A DNA stretch of 64,000 nucleotides. It comes from an uncultured Prevotella sp. Lineage in GTDB: Bacteria > Bacteroidota > Bacteroidia > Bacteroidales > Bacteroidaceae. Under the pieces are notes generated by a model. That model was not told the origin of the DNA, ran no database searches, and saw only the letters and a program-made list of their open reading frames with translations. Made by a program: the position numbers and the translations under genes. Shown here piece by piece: positions 44,498 through 53,329 of this stretch (positions within the stretch are counted from its first letter, which is position 1; each line of letters starts with the position of its first letter). The stretch covers positions 62,001 through 126,000 of the forward strand of contig CAMHAM010000001.1 in assembly GCA_946183415.1 (NCBI GenBank). Reading direction: 5' to 3'.

Positions 44498-45262
44498 ATG
44501 AATTCAGAAATGATACTGCATATTATTCTCGGGCTGTTCCTGCTGCTGATACCTGCAGGTCTGCTCTATTACTTGGAGCGCAAGATGCTCCGCCCGTTCT
44601 TGGTGTCTGTAGCCCGTATGGGCATACAGTTGTTAGTGCTCTGCCTTGTGGTTTGGGCGCTCTACAAGGTAGGCAGCCCTTGGCTGCTCGCTGTGTGGAT
44701 GGTGCTGATAGCCGTAGGTTCCGGGGGGCTTGTGCTCAAGCGCTGCGGACAGAAAGGGCTGCGCTTGTTGCCTGCTGTTAGTGGTGGTCTGTTGGTGAGT
44801 GTTGCTTTCGTGGCCTTATGGCTGTTGGCTCTCGTGCTGCCCGTCAGGGTGTTCGATCCCCGTTGGTTTGTGCCAGTCACGGGTCTGCTGATGGGGCATG
44901 CAGCAGCGATGACCATTCGTGGGCTGAGCACCTATCTCTCTGCCCTCAAGACTGATGAACAGCAGTATGAGTTCCTACGTGGCAATGGGCATACCCATTT
45001 CAGGGCGTTGTGCCCTTTCCTGAGTCGCATTCTGGCAGCAGTCATCTCGCCCTCAATGGCCAATCTGCGCGTGCTGGCGCTCACCTCAATGCCCTTGTTG
45101 CTTGTAGGTTTGCTCATGGGCGGACTGTCACCCATGAATGCTTTTGTCGTCATGCTTATGATGACTGTAGCGTGTGTCGCCGTATCAGTTCTTTCGGTGG
45201 CTGTTATCGTCTTGTTCGCTGATCGTATCCTTTTCGATCAGTACGGCAAACTTATATTTTAA
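44498..45262 (+). CDS. ABC permease, UPF0014/FetB family
   Basis: A 254-residue protein with about seven membrane helices. It has the family traits RKMLRPFLVSVARMGIQLL near residue 30 and EQQYEFLRGNGHTHFRALCP, an amphipathic coupling-helix region before the last helices (LTSMPLLLVGLLMGGLSPMNA). It works with the ATPase just upstream. FetB relatives help remove iron under oxidative stress. The function of this copy is inferred. Confidence 0.85.
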   Translation: MNSEMILHIILGLFLLLIPAGLLYYLERKMLRPFLVSVARMGIQLLVLCLVVWALYKVGSPWLLAVWMVLIAVGSGGLVLKRCGQKGLRLLPAVSGGLLVSVAFVALWLLALVLPVRVFDPRWFVPVTGLLMGHAAAMTIRGLSTYLSALKTDEQQYEFLRGNGHTHFRALCPFLSRILAAVISPSMANLRVLALTSMPLLLVGLLMGGLSPMNAFVVMLMMTVACVAVSVLSVAVIVLFADRILFDQYGKLIF

Positions 45263-45273
45263 GTTGTTTTATC

Positions 45274-46083
45274 ATGGAAAAGAATATCGTTTGGATCATG
45301 GCTCTGGTGATGGTAGTGCTATCATGCAAGGGCCGACAGAATGGCGCGAATGCGCAGGTGGCTGATGCTCTCTATGCGACAAAGAAGGCAAAGACGGTGC
45401 GAATGTACGAGATTCCAGCACCGTTGAAGGACCGTTCGGAACAGATACTATACCGCAAGGGCTATACCACCTCATATAATCAGCAGACGAAGACGCCCAA
45501 TTGGGTGGCGTGGCACCTGACAAATGCCCACACCAAAGGCCCTCACCAGCGCAGTCAGGAGGTCTTTGCTGAGGATATGAATGTCAAGAGTCCCCGTGCC
45601 ACCAACAATGACTATTATAACTCGCGCTACGATCGTGGTCACATGTGTCCTGCAGGCGATAATAAGTGGGATCGGCAGGCGATGACCGAGTCGTTCCTCT
45701 TTACGAATATCTGTCCGCAGAATCACGGCTTGAATAAGTACGAGTGGAATGACCTTGAGATTCTCTGTCGTGAGTGGGCGCAGCGTTATGGTGCCATCGA
45801 CATTGTCTGTGGGCCGCTGTTTGGCGCCGCTGATCGTCAGAAGACCATCGGACGTAACAAGGTGTGGGTGCCTGAGTCGTTCTTTAAGGTCATTCTCTGC
45901 CGTCAAGGCAAGGCAAAGGCCATCGGATTCGTCTATCGTAACGAGGGCAAGAAACAGCTGATGGAGGACGCTGTGCGCACAGTTGACGAGATTGAAAGGC
46001 TGACGGGGATGGACTTCTTCCCTGAGCTCGATGATGCGACGGAGAACCGTGTAGAGGCTCAGGCAAGGCTGAGCGACTGGTGA
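45274..46083 (+). CDS. Secreted DNA/RNA non-specific endonuclease, lipoprotein
   Basis: A 269-residue NUC1/EndA-type nuclease. A lipobox signal (IMALVMVVLSCKG) suggests a surface or periplasmic lipoprotein. The active-site motif reads YDRGHMCPAGDN (DRGH, residues about 124-127), followed by NICPQNHGLNKYEWNDLE, whose Asn binds magnesium. It cuts DNA and RNA without sequence preference, for feeding or defence against foreign DNA. It follows the permease gene by 11 nt but looks functionally separate. Confidence 0.9.
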   Translation: MEKNIVWIMALVMVVLSCKGRQNGANAQVADALYATKKAKTVRMYEIPAPLKDRSEQILYRKGYTTSYNQQTKTPNWVAWHLTNAHTKGPHQRSQEVFAEDMNVKSPRATNNDYYNSRYDRGHMCPAGDNKWDRQAMTESFLFTNICPQNHGLNKYEWNDLEILCREWAQRYGAIDIVCGPLFGAADRQKTIGRNKVWVPESFFKVILCRQGKAKAIGFVYRNEGKKQLMEDAVRTVDEIERLTGMDFFPELDDATENRVEAQARLSDW

Positions 46084-46112
46084 AAACGTTAAAAACGCTT
46101 AATTAATAGGTG

Positions 46113-46137
46113 AGCCGAGGTGATGTCTCGGCTTTTC
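46113..46137 (+). terminator. Terminator after the nuclease gene
   Basis: AGCCGAG and CTCGGCT form a 7-bp stem followed by TTTTCTTT. It overlaps the space where the Nif3-gene promoter begins. Confidence 0.75.
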
Positions 46138-46141
46138 TTTG

Positions 46142-46150
46142 TAATTTTGC
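46142..46150 (+). promoter_or_regulatory. -7 element of the Nif3-like gene
   Basis: TAATTTTGC ends only 3 nt before the GTG start at 46154, so the transcript would be leaderless or the GTG is not the true start. Confidence 0.5.
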
Positions 46151-46153
46151 AGC

Positions 46154-46939
46154 GTGAAAATAAAAGAAGTGCTGAGCGCCCTTGAACGTTTCGCGCCTCT
46201 GCCCTTGCAGGAAAGTTGGGATAATGCTGGCTTGCAAGTAGGACTGACAGAGACGGAGGTTTCAGGGGCATTATTGTGTTTGGACGTCAACGAACGTATC
46301 GTCGACGAGGCCATTCGTAAGGGGTGCAATCTGATTGTGTCCCACCATCCGCTGCTGTTCAGGGGACTGAAGACCATCAGTGATCTGACTGACGTGCAGC
46401 GCACCGTGATGAAGGCCATTGAAAACCGTCTCTGCGTGATCTCCATGCATACGAATATGGACAACGCAAAGGGTGGGGTGAACTTCCGTATTGCCCGGAA
46501 ACTGGGGCTAAACGATGTGCAGTTCTTTGCTTCCAAGCAGATAGATGGCATCGAGGCGGGTAGTGGTGTTGTAGGTAAGCTTGCCGAGCCTATGGCAGCA
46601 GATGATTTCATCCTCAAAGTGAAGAAAACCTTCGGGGTGGAGTGTGCGATGTGCAATGAGTTGCTACGCCGTCCTGTCAGAAAGGTTGCCATCTGTGGTG
46701 GGGCAGGGGATTTCCTGCTCGACGAGGCTCTGAAGACGGGGGCCGACGCTTTTATCACGGGCGAGATGCACTATCATCAGTATTTCGGCTACGAGCAGCA
46801 GATCCAGATATGTGTCATTGGTCACTATCAGAGCGAGCAGTTCACGGCAGAGGTCTTTCAGGAAATCATTCAGGAGGCTTGTCCTGACGTGAAAACCTGC
46901 ATAGCAGAAACCTGCACAAATCCCATTTTGTATATTTAA
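46154..46939 (+). CDS. Nif3-like dinuclear metal protein (YbgI family)
   Basis: A 261-residue member of the NIF3/YbgI family, which forms toroidal hexamers with two metal ions per site. Motifs: FAPLPLQESWDNAGLQVG, the metal-binding VSHHPLLFRGLK, and C-terminal DAFITGEMHYHQ and VIGHYQSEQF. GTP cyclohydrolase-like or unknown activity has been proposed for the family. It starts with GTG. The next gene (zinc-ribbon protein) follows after 40 nt, a frequent pair in Bacteroidetes. Confidence 0.9.
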   Translation: MKIKEVLSALERFAPLPLQESWDNAGLQVGLTETEVSGALLCLDVNERIVDEAIRKGCNLIVSHHPLLFRGLKTISDLTDVQRTVMKAIENRLCVISMHTNMDNAKGGVNFRIARKLGLNDVQFFASKQIDGIEAGSGVVGKLAEPMAADDFILKVKKTFGVECAMCNELLRRPVRKVAICGGAGDFLLDEALKTGADAFITGEMHYHQYFGYEQQIQICVIGHYQSEQFTAEVFQEIIQEACPDVKTCIAETCTNPILYI

Positions 46940-46979
46940 ATCATAGAAACATTATATTGTTAAATTGTAAATTAAAGTT

Positions 46980-47834
46980 ATGGCAAAGAAAGATCCTACA
47001 GATTTGTCAGTTGAAGAGAAGCTGAAAACCCTTTACCAGCTTCAGTCTGCTCTCTCGGCTATTGATGAGAAACGAGCATTGCGAGGTGAACTTCCCCTCG
47101 AAGTACAGGACCTTGAAGACGAGATCGAAGGTCTGACAACGCGTGTTGATAATATCAAGAACGACATCAACGAGTTCCAGAAGGCTGTTTCGCAGAAGAA
47201 GGGCGAGATTGCCGACGCTGAGGCCAGCGTAGCCCGTTACAAGGCTCAGCTCGATGAGGTGAAGAACAATCGTGAATACGACACTCTGAGCAAAGAAATT
47301 GAGTTCCAAACACTCGAGATTGAACTCTGCAACAAGAAGATCCGTGAGGCAAACACCCGCATCCAGGAGAAACAGAACGAGCTGGCACTCAACGAGGTAG
47401 CCATTAAGGAGCGCGAGGGCGATTTGGAAATCAAGCGCAACGAGCTTGAGGAGATTATGACAGAGACCCGTGCAGAGGAGGAGAAACTGAAGGAGAAGGT
47501 GAAGGATCTGGAGTCGAAGATCGAGAGCCGTCTGCTCACCTCTTTCAAGCGTATCCGCAAGAACGCACGCAACGGCCTGGGTATCGTCTACGTGCAGCGT
47601 GATGCCTGCGGTGGTTGCTTCAACAAGATTCCGCCCCAGCGTCAGCTCGACATCAAGATGCACAAGAAGATTATCGTGTGCGAGTACTGTGGTCGTATCA
47701 TGATCGATCCGGAACTGGCAGGCGTAAAGATTGACAAGGCAACAGGCTCAGAGGAGAAGAAGACGACTCGTAAGCGCGCCATCCGCAAGTCGGCTACCTC
47801 GAAGAAGGTCACCGATGCCAACGATATGGCGTAA
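46980..47834 (+). CDS. Coiled-coil protein with C4 zinc ribbon
   Basis: A 284-residue protein of the C4-type zinc-ribbon family often found next to Nif3. Residues 30-185 form a long antiparallel coiled coil. Residues about 205-245 hold the zinc ribbon: CGGC, 20-odd residues, then CEYCG. The C-terminal 40 residues are basic and may bind nucleic acid. No enzyme activity is known for the family. The predicted coiled coil explains the many internal repeats of E and K. Confidence 0.88.
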   Translation: MAKKDPTDLSVEEKLKTLYQLQSALSAIDEKRALRGELPLEVQDLEDEIEGLTTRVDNIKNDINEFQKAVSQKKGEIADAEASVARYKAQLDEVKNNREYDTLSKEIEFQTLEIELCNKKIREANTRIQEKQNELALNEVAIKEREGDLEIKRNELEEIMTETRAEEEKLKEKVKDLESKIESRLLTSFKRIRKNARNGLGIVYVQRDACGGCFNKIPPQRQLDIKMHKKIIVCEYCGRIMIDPELAGVKIDKATGSEEKKTTRKRAIRKSATSKKVTDANDMA

Positions 47835-47843
47835 TTGCTTGTG

Positions 47844-48293
47844 TCATAGATTTTGGTAGTCTGGGATTTCCTTCAGGAACTCATATTTCTGATTGGCGTA
47901 ATCCATCTTGCAGCAATAGTGCTGGAGCCCGTTGCTCACTATCAGGTAATCCACTTTCAGCAGGAGATTGTAGACCGATATCTGGTCGAAAGTCTTCTGC
48001 TGAAGTTGTATAGTAGGGGCCTTGTATTCGATAATCATCTTGGGCTGTGTTTCCTTATTATATAATAAGGTGTCGCAGCGCAGCCGCTTCTCGCCCATGC
48101 GCAGCTCAATCTCGTTGCCCATGAGTCCCTGAGGGTATCCCTTGTGGTCGATCAGGAAATGCACGAAATGCTGGCGCACCCATTCTTCAGGCGTCAGTGC
48201 CACGTATTTTCGACGCAAAAAGTCAAAAATCAGTTGTTTATTTTCCCTCTCAACGACTTTTACGGGGTATGGGGGTAGGTTTAATCGATACAT
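47844..48293 (-). CDS. HsdR N-terminal-like nuclease-fold protein
   Basis: About 149 residues from the ATG at 48293 (MYRLNLPPYPVKV), preferred over one at 48323. It resembles the small Bacteroidetes proteins carrying a type I restriction HsdR N-terminal domain: residues 60-110 contain RCDTLLYNKETQPKMIIEYKAP, the D...E.K core of PD-(D/E)XK nucleases. It stands alone without restriction or modification partners. It converges with the zinc-ribbon gene and is divergent from holA. Role unknown. Confidence 0.8.
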   Translation of the reverse strand: MYRLNLPPYPVKVVERENKQLIFDFLRRKYVALTPEEWVRQHFVHFLIDHKGYPQGLMGNEIELRMGEKRLRCDTLLYNKETQPKMIIEYKAPTIQLQQKTFDQISVYNLLLKVDYLIVSNGLQHYCCKMDYANQKYEFLKEIPDYQNL

Positions 48294-48350
48294 TTTTGCA
48301 ACTTTTGATAACTTAGGCCGCATCTCGGAGATAAAAATAATCGAGATTAT

Positions 48351-48382
48351 TTTGTATTTCGCTCGATTTGCACTAACTTTGC
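48351..48382 (+). promoter_or_regulatory. Promoter of holA
   Basis: TTTG at 48351-48354 and TAACTTTGC at 48374-48382 are spaced by 19 nt, an exact match to the Bacteroidetes promoter layout, 34 nt before the start. Confidence 0.8.
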
Positions 48383-48415
48383 AGCAAAGTTACACATAAT
48401 ATTCGAAAAAACATC

Positions 48416-49444
48416 ATGGCTGAGGCTAAAAATATCACTTTTCAGGGTATCATGCACGATTTGCAGGAGCGAAAGTTCGTCCCCGTCTATTATCTGGTGG
48501 GCGATGAGCCCTATTATATCGACCAGATAGCCGATTATATCGCAGAGCATGTTTTGCAGCCTGAGGAGCGTGATTTCAACCAGACGATCCTGTTCGGATC
48601 CGACGTGACAGCAGCGCAGATAGCCGATACAGCGCGCCGTTATCCGATGATGTCCGAATATCAGGTGCTGATTGTGAAAGAAGCCCAGAATATCAAGAAT
48701 ACAGAGGCCATCGAGAAGTATCTGAAGGCTCCGATGAGCTCCACGATTCTTGTGATGTGTCTGAAAAACAGCAAAATCGACGGTAGGAAGAAGGAACTCG
48801 TGAAGAATATCCAGGCTGCTGGCGTGCTTTTTGAGAGCAATAAGCTGAAGGATCGCGAGCTTCCGGCTTTCATCGAGAAGTATCTGAAGGCCCGTGAGGT
48901 GAGCATCGACCCCAAATCGACGCAGATGATAGCCGATAACATCGGTTCTGACCTGAGTAGGCTGACGAGTGAGCTCGATAAGGTGATTCTTTCACTGGAT
49001 CAGAAGGATAGGAGAGTGACACCCCAGATTGTGGAGGACCAGATTGGAGTGAGCAAGGAGTTCAATGGATATGAGCTTCGTGATGCCATTGTCAACCGAA
49101 ATGTGTACAAAGCAAATCTAATCATCAAATATTTTGACGAAAATCCGAAGGCAGGTAGCATCTACTCATTTCTCCCGATGCTCTTCAATTACTTCCAGAA
49201 TCTGATGATAGCCTTTTATGCACCGAATAATAAGAGCCAAGAGGGGGTTGCTGAGTGGTTGGAATTGCGAAATGCGTGGGCAGCGAAAGAGTATATGACT
49301 GGTATGCGAAACTACTCTGGAATGAAAGTGATGCAGATAATTTCCAAACTACGCGAGATTGATGCGAAAAGTAAGGGTCTCGACAATCCAAATACCCCTC
49401 CTGGGGAGCTGATGAAAGAATTGATTTTTTACATTTTGCACTAA
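48416..49444 (+). CDS. holA: DNA polymerase III delta subunit
   Basis: A 342-residue HolA-like protein, the clamp-loader subunit that opens the sliding clamp. It begins with a degenerate P-loop-like segment (FVPVYYLVGDEPYYIDQIADY) and has the usual three-domain AAA-like layout: LKNSKIDGRKKELVKNIQ, then DNIGSDLSRLTSELDKVIL, and the collar helices at the C-terminus. The length matches. It has its own promoter and is followed by a long non-coding AT-rich gap. Confidence 0.9.
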   Translation: MAEAKNITFQGIMHDLQERKFVPVYYLVGDEPYYIDQIADYIAEHVLQPEERDFNQTILFGSDVTAAQIADTARRYPMMSEYQVLIVKEAQNIKNTEAIEKYLKAPMSSTILVMCLKNSKIDGRKKELVKNIQAAGVLFESNKLKDRELPAFIEKYLKAREVSIDPKSTQMIADNIGSDLSRLTSELDKVILSLDQKDRRVTPQIVEDQIGVSKEFNGYELRDAIVNRNVYKANLIIKYFDENPKAGSIYSFLPMLFNYFQNLMIAFYAPNNKSQEGVAEWLELRNAWAAKEYMTGMRNYSGMKVMQIISKLREIDAKSKGLDNPNTPPGELMKELIFYILH

Positions 49445-50220
49445 TTTAGCCCGATTTCCGTTGCTAGAATTTCTAAAAATAGCGCTTTTCGTGAGCGCTT
49501 TTTTAGGCCTAAATCCCTGTAAAATCAGGGGGTTCAACCAATTTTCGACCCTCCAAAACTCGCGTATTTTCAACTTTCTTTCCCTCTGTCCAGAATACGC
49601 GCGAAATGGTAAATTTCGCCATTTTCAGGAGACTCCGATTTTGCTTTCACTTTCTTTAAGATTTTACTTTCTTAATTTTGATTCTTAAATCCGAATTTGT
49701 AGGCAAGCAAATTTGAGTTTGATAAGGCGATTTTTAAGTTTAGAAATTAAAATCAGTAAAATGATATTTCGGTTTGTATTTGTAAACTTTGTAATTCGTG
49801 TTTGTATATACATAAATATTCATAGGTGTTATTATTACAATAACCAATTTAAAACCAATTAGTTATGTGATTTATTGTGATTTTACACCCACATAAATGG
49901 ACGTTTAGGTATACAATCTTGCATAATATACCCCCAGTATATATACAAATGTGTAAATACCTATTTTATACCCAGTTAGTTATGCAAAATCCGCTCAAAT
50001 ATAGCTTTGTAAGGCTTTAGTCATCCGAATTTGCGTTTGTAATTCTAAAGCTAAATATTTAGGTTCTCACCCTTTTGATTTACAAATATAAAACTGCAAA
50101 CTAAAATTATAAAATCTTAAATTCTCTCTACATTTGTTGTTATTCTCAGATTTTTGTTTTACCTTTGTAAACTGAAAGAAAAACGGGTGAAAACACCCCT
50201 TAAACACATACGACAAGAAA
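49445..50220. other. 776-bp AT-rich gap between holA and the XRE regulator
   Basis: No credible protein is encoded here. The region is strongly AT-rich and full of TTTG and TAnnTTTG-like matches. A short T-rich piece at 49497-49504 after the paired GCGCTTTT/GAGCGCTTTT could end holA. A promoter for the next gene lies at its right end (50137-50168). The rest shows no tRNA or recognisable RNA. It may be decayed sequence or hold an unrecognised small RNA. Confidence 0.5.
50137..50168 (+). promoter_or_regulatory. Promoter of the XRE regulator gene
   Basis: TTG at 50137-50139 and TACCTTTGT at 50160-50168 are 20 nt apart. A small hairpin (GGGTG and CACCC, 50185-50198) lies in the 5' leader. Confidence 0.55.
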
Positions 50221-50697
50221 ATGAAGGATCGAATCAGACAGATTATGGAGTCTCAGCACATGACTCAACAGGTGTTTGCTGACTACATCGGCGTGGGTGC
50301 AGCCACCCTTAGTAGCATCTTCAACGATCGCACACGCCCTACCCTCAACATCGTGGAAGCCATCAAAAAGAAAATTCCTAACATCAATACTGATTGGCTG
50401 ATGTTTGGATCTGGCAGTATGTATCAAACTGATCAAGATGCTGACGATGCCCCTTCAGCACCCTCAACAGAGTCTCAACGACCAAGATCGATGATGCTCG
50501 ATTTTGATTCGCAAGCCTCGCCTACCCCGATAAATGTCGCTTCACAGTACCAGAATTCCAATAGTGTAAGAAATACACGACCAGAAATTGTTCGTGAAGA
50601 GGTAAAAATCGTTGACAGACCGCAGCGTCGTGTAATCGAAATCCGCGTCTTCTACGACGATCAGACGTGGGATACTTTCGTGCCAGCCAAGAAATAA
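50221..50697 (+). CDS. XRE-family transcriptional regulator
   Basis: A 158-residue protein. Residues 1-65 form a helix-turn-helix of the Cro/C1 type (QHMTQQVFADYIGVGAATLS, with FNDRTRPTLN in the wing). The middle is disordered and Ser/Pro-rich. The C-terminal 45 residues (RRVIEIRVFYDDQTW) are strand-like. No ligand domain is recognised. It lies just before pyrK, on the same strand with a separate promoter, and may control its own long AT-rich promoter or the pyrK operator; this is speculation. Confidence 0.85.
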   Translation: MKDRIRQIMESQHMTQQVFADYIGVGAATLSSIFNDRTRPTLNIVEAIKKKIPNINTDWLMFGSGSMYQTDQDADDAPSAPSTESQRPRSMMLDFDSQASPTPINVASQYQNSNSVRNTRPEIVREEVKIVDRPQRRVIEIRVFYDDQTWDTFVPAKK

Positions 50698-50699
50698 AT

Positions 50700-50731
50700 T
50701 TTGTGGATTCAAATAAAAGTTGTACCTTTGT
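50700..50731 (+). promoter_or_regulatory. Promoter of pyrK-pyrD
   Basis: TTTG at 50700-50703 and TACCTTTGT at 50723-50731 are 19 nt apart, the ideal Bacteroidetes spacing. The -33 element overlaps the end of the XRE gene region (stop at 50697). Confidence 0.8.
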
Positions 50732-50754
50732 CGCCGTAATAACAAAGGTACAAC
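50719..50754. promoter_or_regulatory. 13-bp perfect inverted repeat over the pyrK -7 element
   Basis: Arms at 50719-50731 and 50742-50754 are exact inverted repeats around a 10-nt spacer. The left arm contains the -7 element and the right arm ends 5 nt before the ATG. It may be an operator for a dimeric regulator. Because the left arm is upstream of the expected transcription start (about 50737), it cannot act as a complete RNA hairpin from this promoter. Confidence 0.6.
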
Positions 50755-50758
50755 ATTT

Positions 50759-51535
50759 ATGAAGAAATATTTGCTCGACCTGAGGGTCAAGTCTGTAGAG
50801 CAGATTCATCAGCGTTATGTGCTGATCAGGCTTACCGACGAACAGCCGCTGCCTGAGATGCTTCCTGGACAGTTTGTCGAAATCCGTGTCGACGGCTCCC
50901 CGTCTACCTTCCTGCGCCGTCCTATATCTATCAATTTTATCGATCGTGAGCACAACGAGCTGTGGCTTTTGGTTGCAGCCGTTGGCGAAGGCACCAAGAA
51001 GCTGGCTCAGCTGCAGCCTGGCGCCCTGCTTAACTGTCTGCTGCCTCTGGGCAATGGGTTCACGATGCCGTCGTCGAGCGACGAGAATATTCTGCTCGTA
51101 GGTGGCGGTGTCGGAGTGGCTCCTTTGCTCTATATGGGTGCCGAGATGGCTGCCAGGGGCTTTGCGCCCACCTTCCTGCTTGGTGCACGCACCGCTAAGG
51201 ATCTGCTGATGCTCGATAATTTTAAAAAGTTCGGGCGCGTGTACGTGACGACCGAGGACGGCTCAGAGGGCGAGAAAGGCTTTGTCACCAATCATTCGCT
51301 GCTCCAGAAGGAGTCGTTCTCCCGTATCGCCACCTGTGGTCCAACACCGATGATGAAGGCCGTTGCCGCTTTCGCTCGTAAGGCTGATGTGGAGTGCGAG
51401 GTGTCGCTTGAGAATCTGATGGCGTGCGGACTTGGTGCCTGTCTCTGTTGCGTGGAGAAGACCACCGAGGGCAATCTGTGTGTGTGCAAGGATGGACCTG
51501 TGTTTAATATTCGTAAGTTGTTATGGCAAGTTTAG
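50759..51535 (+). CDS. pyrK: Dihydroorotate dehydrogenase electron-transfer subunit PyrK
   Basis: About 258 residues from the ATG at 50759; the frame upstream of it crosses the promoter and is discarded. It carries the FAD-binding barrel ([12 protein letters not shown]), the NAD domain ([16 protein letters not shown]) and the 2Fe-2S cluster near the C-terminus ([13 protein letters not shown] and a Cys in LCVCKDGP). It moves electrons from PyrD to NAD in pyrimidine synthesis. Its end overlaps the pyrD start by 13 nt, so the two are coupled. Confidence 0.95.
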   Translation: MKKYLLDLRVKSVEQIHQRYVLIRLTDEQPLPEMLPGQFVEIRVDGSPSTFLRRPISINFIDREHNELWLLVAAVGEGTKKLAQLQPGALLNCLLPLGNGFTMPSSSDENILLVGGGVGVAPLLYMGAEMAARGFAPTFLLGARTAKDLLMLDNFKKFGRVYVTTEDGSEGEKGFVTNHSLLQKESFSRIATCGPTPMMKAVAAFARKADVECEVSLENLMACGLGACLCCVEKTTEGNLCVCKDGPVFNIRKLLWQV

Positions 51536-52428
51536 GAGTAAAGATCAATGATTTAAAGCTGAAGAACCCCGTGATGACCGCATCGGGCACCTTTGGCTAC
51601 GGACTGGAGTTTGCCGACCTTGTGCCCCTCGATGGCATCGGCGGCATCATCGTCAAGGGCACTACCCTTCGTCCCCGTGAGGGCAATGATTACCCCCGTA
51701 TGGCTGAGACTGCCAGCGGCATGCTCAATTGCGTGGGGCTTCAGAACAAGGGCGTCGATTATTTCTGTGAGCACATCTATCCGCAGATTAAGGACATCGA
51801 CACCAATATGATTGTCAACGTCAGTGGTTCGTTGCCCGACGACTACGCTGAGTGCGCCGCCCGCATCGATGCGCTCGACGGGATTCCGGCCATCGAGCTC
51901 AACATCTCCTGCCCTAATGTGAAGGATGGCGGCATGGCCTTTGGCGTCACCTGTGCAGGTGCTTCGAGTGTGGTGAAGGCCGTCCGCGAGCGTTATCACA
52001 AGACGCTCATCGTAAAGCTCTCTCCCAATGTGACGGATATCACCGAGATAGCCCGGGCCGTCGAGGCTGAGGGCGCCGACAGCGTGTCGCTCATCAATAC
52101 GCTGATGGGAATGGCCATCGACATTGAGAAGCGCCGTAAGGTGCTGTCGATAGGCACGGGCGGACTTTCCGGTCCCGCTGTGAAGCCTGTAGCCCTTCGT
52201 ATGGTGTATCAGGTGGCCAAGTCGGTGAAGATCCCCGTGATCGGATTGGGAGGCATCTGCTCTGCCAAGGATGCCATCGAGTTCCTGATGGCCGGAGCCA
52301 CAGCCATCGAGATCGGTACCGCCAATTTCCTCGATCCCGCTGTCAGCATCAAGGTGCGTGACGGCATCAACTCGTGGCTCGACGCTCACGGCTGCCATTC
52401 CGTCCAGGAGATCATCGGTGCCCTGTAA
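51523..52428 (+). CDS. pyrD: Dihydroorotate dehydrogenase B catalytic subunit
   Basis: A 301-residue class 1B DHODH that oxidises dihydroorotate to orotate with FMN. Motifs: [41 protein letters not shown] and [17 protein letters not shown]. The catalytic Cys of class 1 enzymes fits the flexible loop region. It works with PyrK, whose gene overlaps the start. The length is normal. Confidence 0.96.
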   Translation: MASLGVKINDLKLKNPVMTASGTFGYGLEFADLVPLDGIGGIIVKGTTLRPREGNDYPRMAETASGMLNCVGLQNKGVDYFCEHIYPQIKDIDTNMIVNVSGSLPDDYAECAARIDALDGIPAIELNISCPNVKDGGMAFGVTCAGASSVVKAVRERYHKTLIVKLSPNVTDITEIARAVEAEGADSVSLINTLMGMAIDIEKRRKVLSIGTGGLSGPAVKPVALRMVYQVAKSVKIPVIGLGGICSAKDAIEFLMAGATAIEIGTANFLDPAVSIKVRDGINSWLDAHGCHSVQEIIGAL

Positions 52429-52532
52429 TTGCGATGGAGGTCCCCACCTAAACAAGTCGGCTACGATCGCCTGCGTAGTCGGCTACGATTGGCAATCAGC
52501 TTCCCAACGACCGCCGATCGGCTGTGCGCTCC

Positions 52533-52713
52533 ACGCTCCAACGCTCCAACGCTCCATCTGCGAATTCCGTTGTTGCATTGAGTGGCTATATAGTATCTTA
52601 TTAAATTTATATATATTATAATATATATAAATTATTTATATATAATACATCAGCATGAAGCGCGAATATAGAAAACACCAAATGGAGCGTTGGAGCGTTG
52701 GAGCGTTGGAGCG
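52533..52713. repeat. Inverted arrays of an 8-nt repeat flanking an AT-rich palindrome
   Basis: ACGCTCCA occurs three times in a row at 52533-52556; its reverse complement TGGAGCGT occurs three times plus a partial copy at 52683-52713. Between them lies an almost pure A/T palindrome. The arms could fold into one long stem. This is typical of a small intergenic repeat element (REP-like). Confidence 0.6.
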
Positions 52714-53029
52714 CGCGATTGATTTCCTGCATAAAAGCATTCAGGGCTTGCATCGCTGCAGGCCCTGAACTTTGTACTAACCAAAATTAACTAACTAACA
52801 ATAACCAATTCTTATGTATGAAAAAACTATTCTCATGTGTTTTGACGATGCAAAGGTACGGCGGAATCTCCGCTCCTGCAAATCTGTTCAGCGAATCGAC
52901 TGAAATCTTCAGCGAAAAAGGCAATGGCGGGACGATGCAAAAGTGTTAAAAAACGAAAAAGTCTAAGAAATGTGTGGTATTTAAAAAAAATGTGTGTATC
53001 TTTGCAGTATACTAATTCTATAATATATT

Positions 53030-53245
53030 ATGGCGAAATTGACATTGACAATCTATGGGTCATCACTAACAGGATGTGGTTTGAGAAGACCGACGACGGC
53101 AGCGGCCTCCAAGCTAACTGCGGGTTTGAAGAAGCGACAAACTCCGATGGCAGATGGCGGGTTTTGTCGCTCTTTTATGCACATGTCGCAACTTTATCAG
53201 GAAAAAAACAGAATAATTGCTTGTATTTCGCTATTTTTTGTGTAA
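53030..53245 (+). pseudogene. Possible relict of a VgrG-like 5' end
   Basis: A 71-codon frame starts MAKLTLTIYG, close to the start of the following VgrG (MARLRLTIGN), then diverges without recognisable protein features. It is preceded by a -7-like element at 52997-53005. It may be a remnant of an earlier vgrG start left by recombination, or coincidence. Confidence is low. Confidence 0.25.
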
Positions 53246-53251
53246 CTTTGC
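53221..53251 (+). promoter_or_regulatory. Promoter of the second vgrG island
   Basis: TTG at 53221-53223 and TAACTTTGC at 53243-53251 are 19 nt apart. The start codon lies 78 nt downstream. This gives the island its own expression, separate from the main T6SS operon. Confidence 0.75.
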
Positions 53252-53329
53252 AATCGGTATTAGTAATAATCACCTAAAAATATAAATAGGTTCTATCCTG
53301 AAAGTATTCAATAAGTAAAAATAGAGATT

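Larger units (their letters stand above)
52429..53329. other. 900-bp gap ahead of the second vgrG
   Basis: Contents: opposite-facing arrays of an 8-nt repeat (52533-52713), an AT palindrome at about 52600-52640, a -7-like TATCTTTGC at 52997-53005, a short open frame at 53030-53245 and the vgrG2 promoter at 53221-53251. No other gene is supported. Confidence 0.6.

Noticed and set aside
52924..53277. 117-codon frame ahead of vgrG2
   Set aside because: Overlaps promoter elements and has no coding signature in its sequence.
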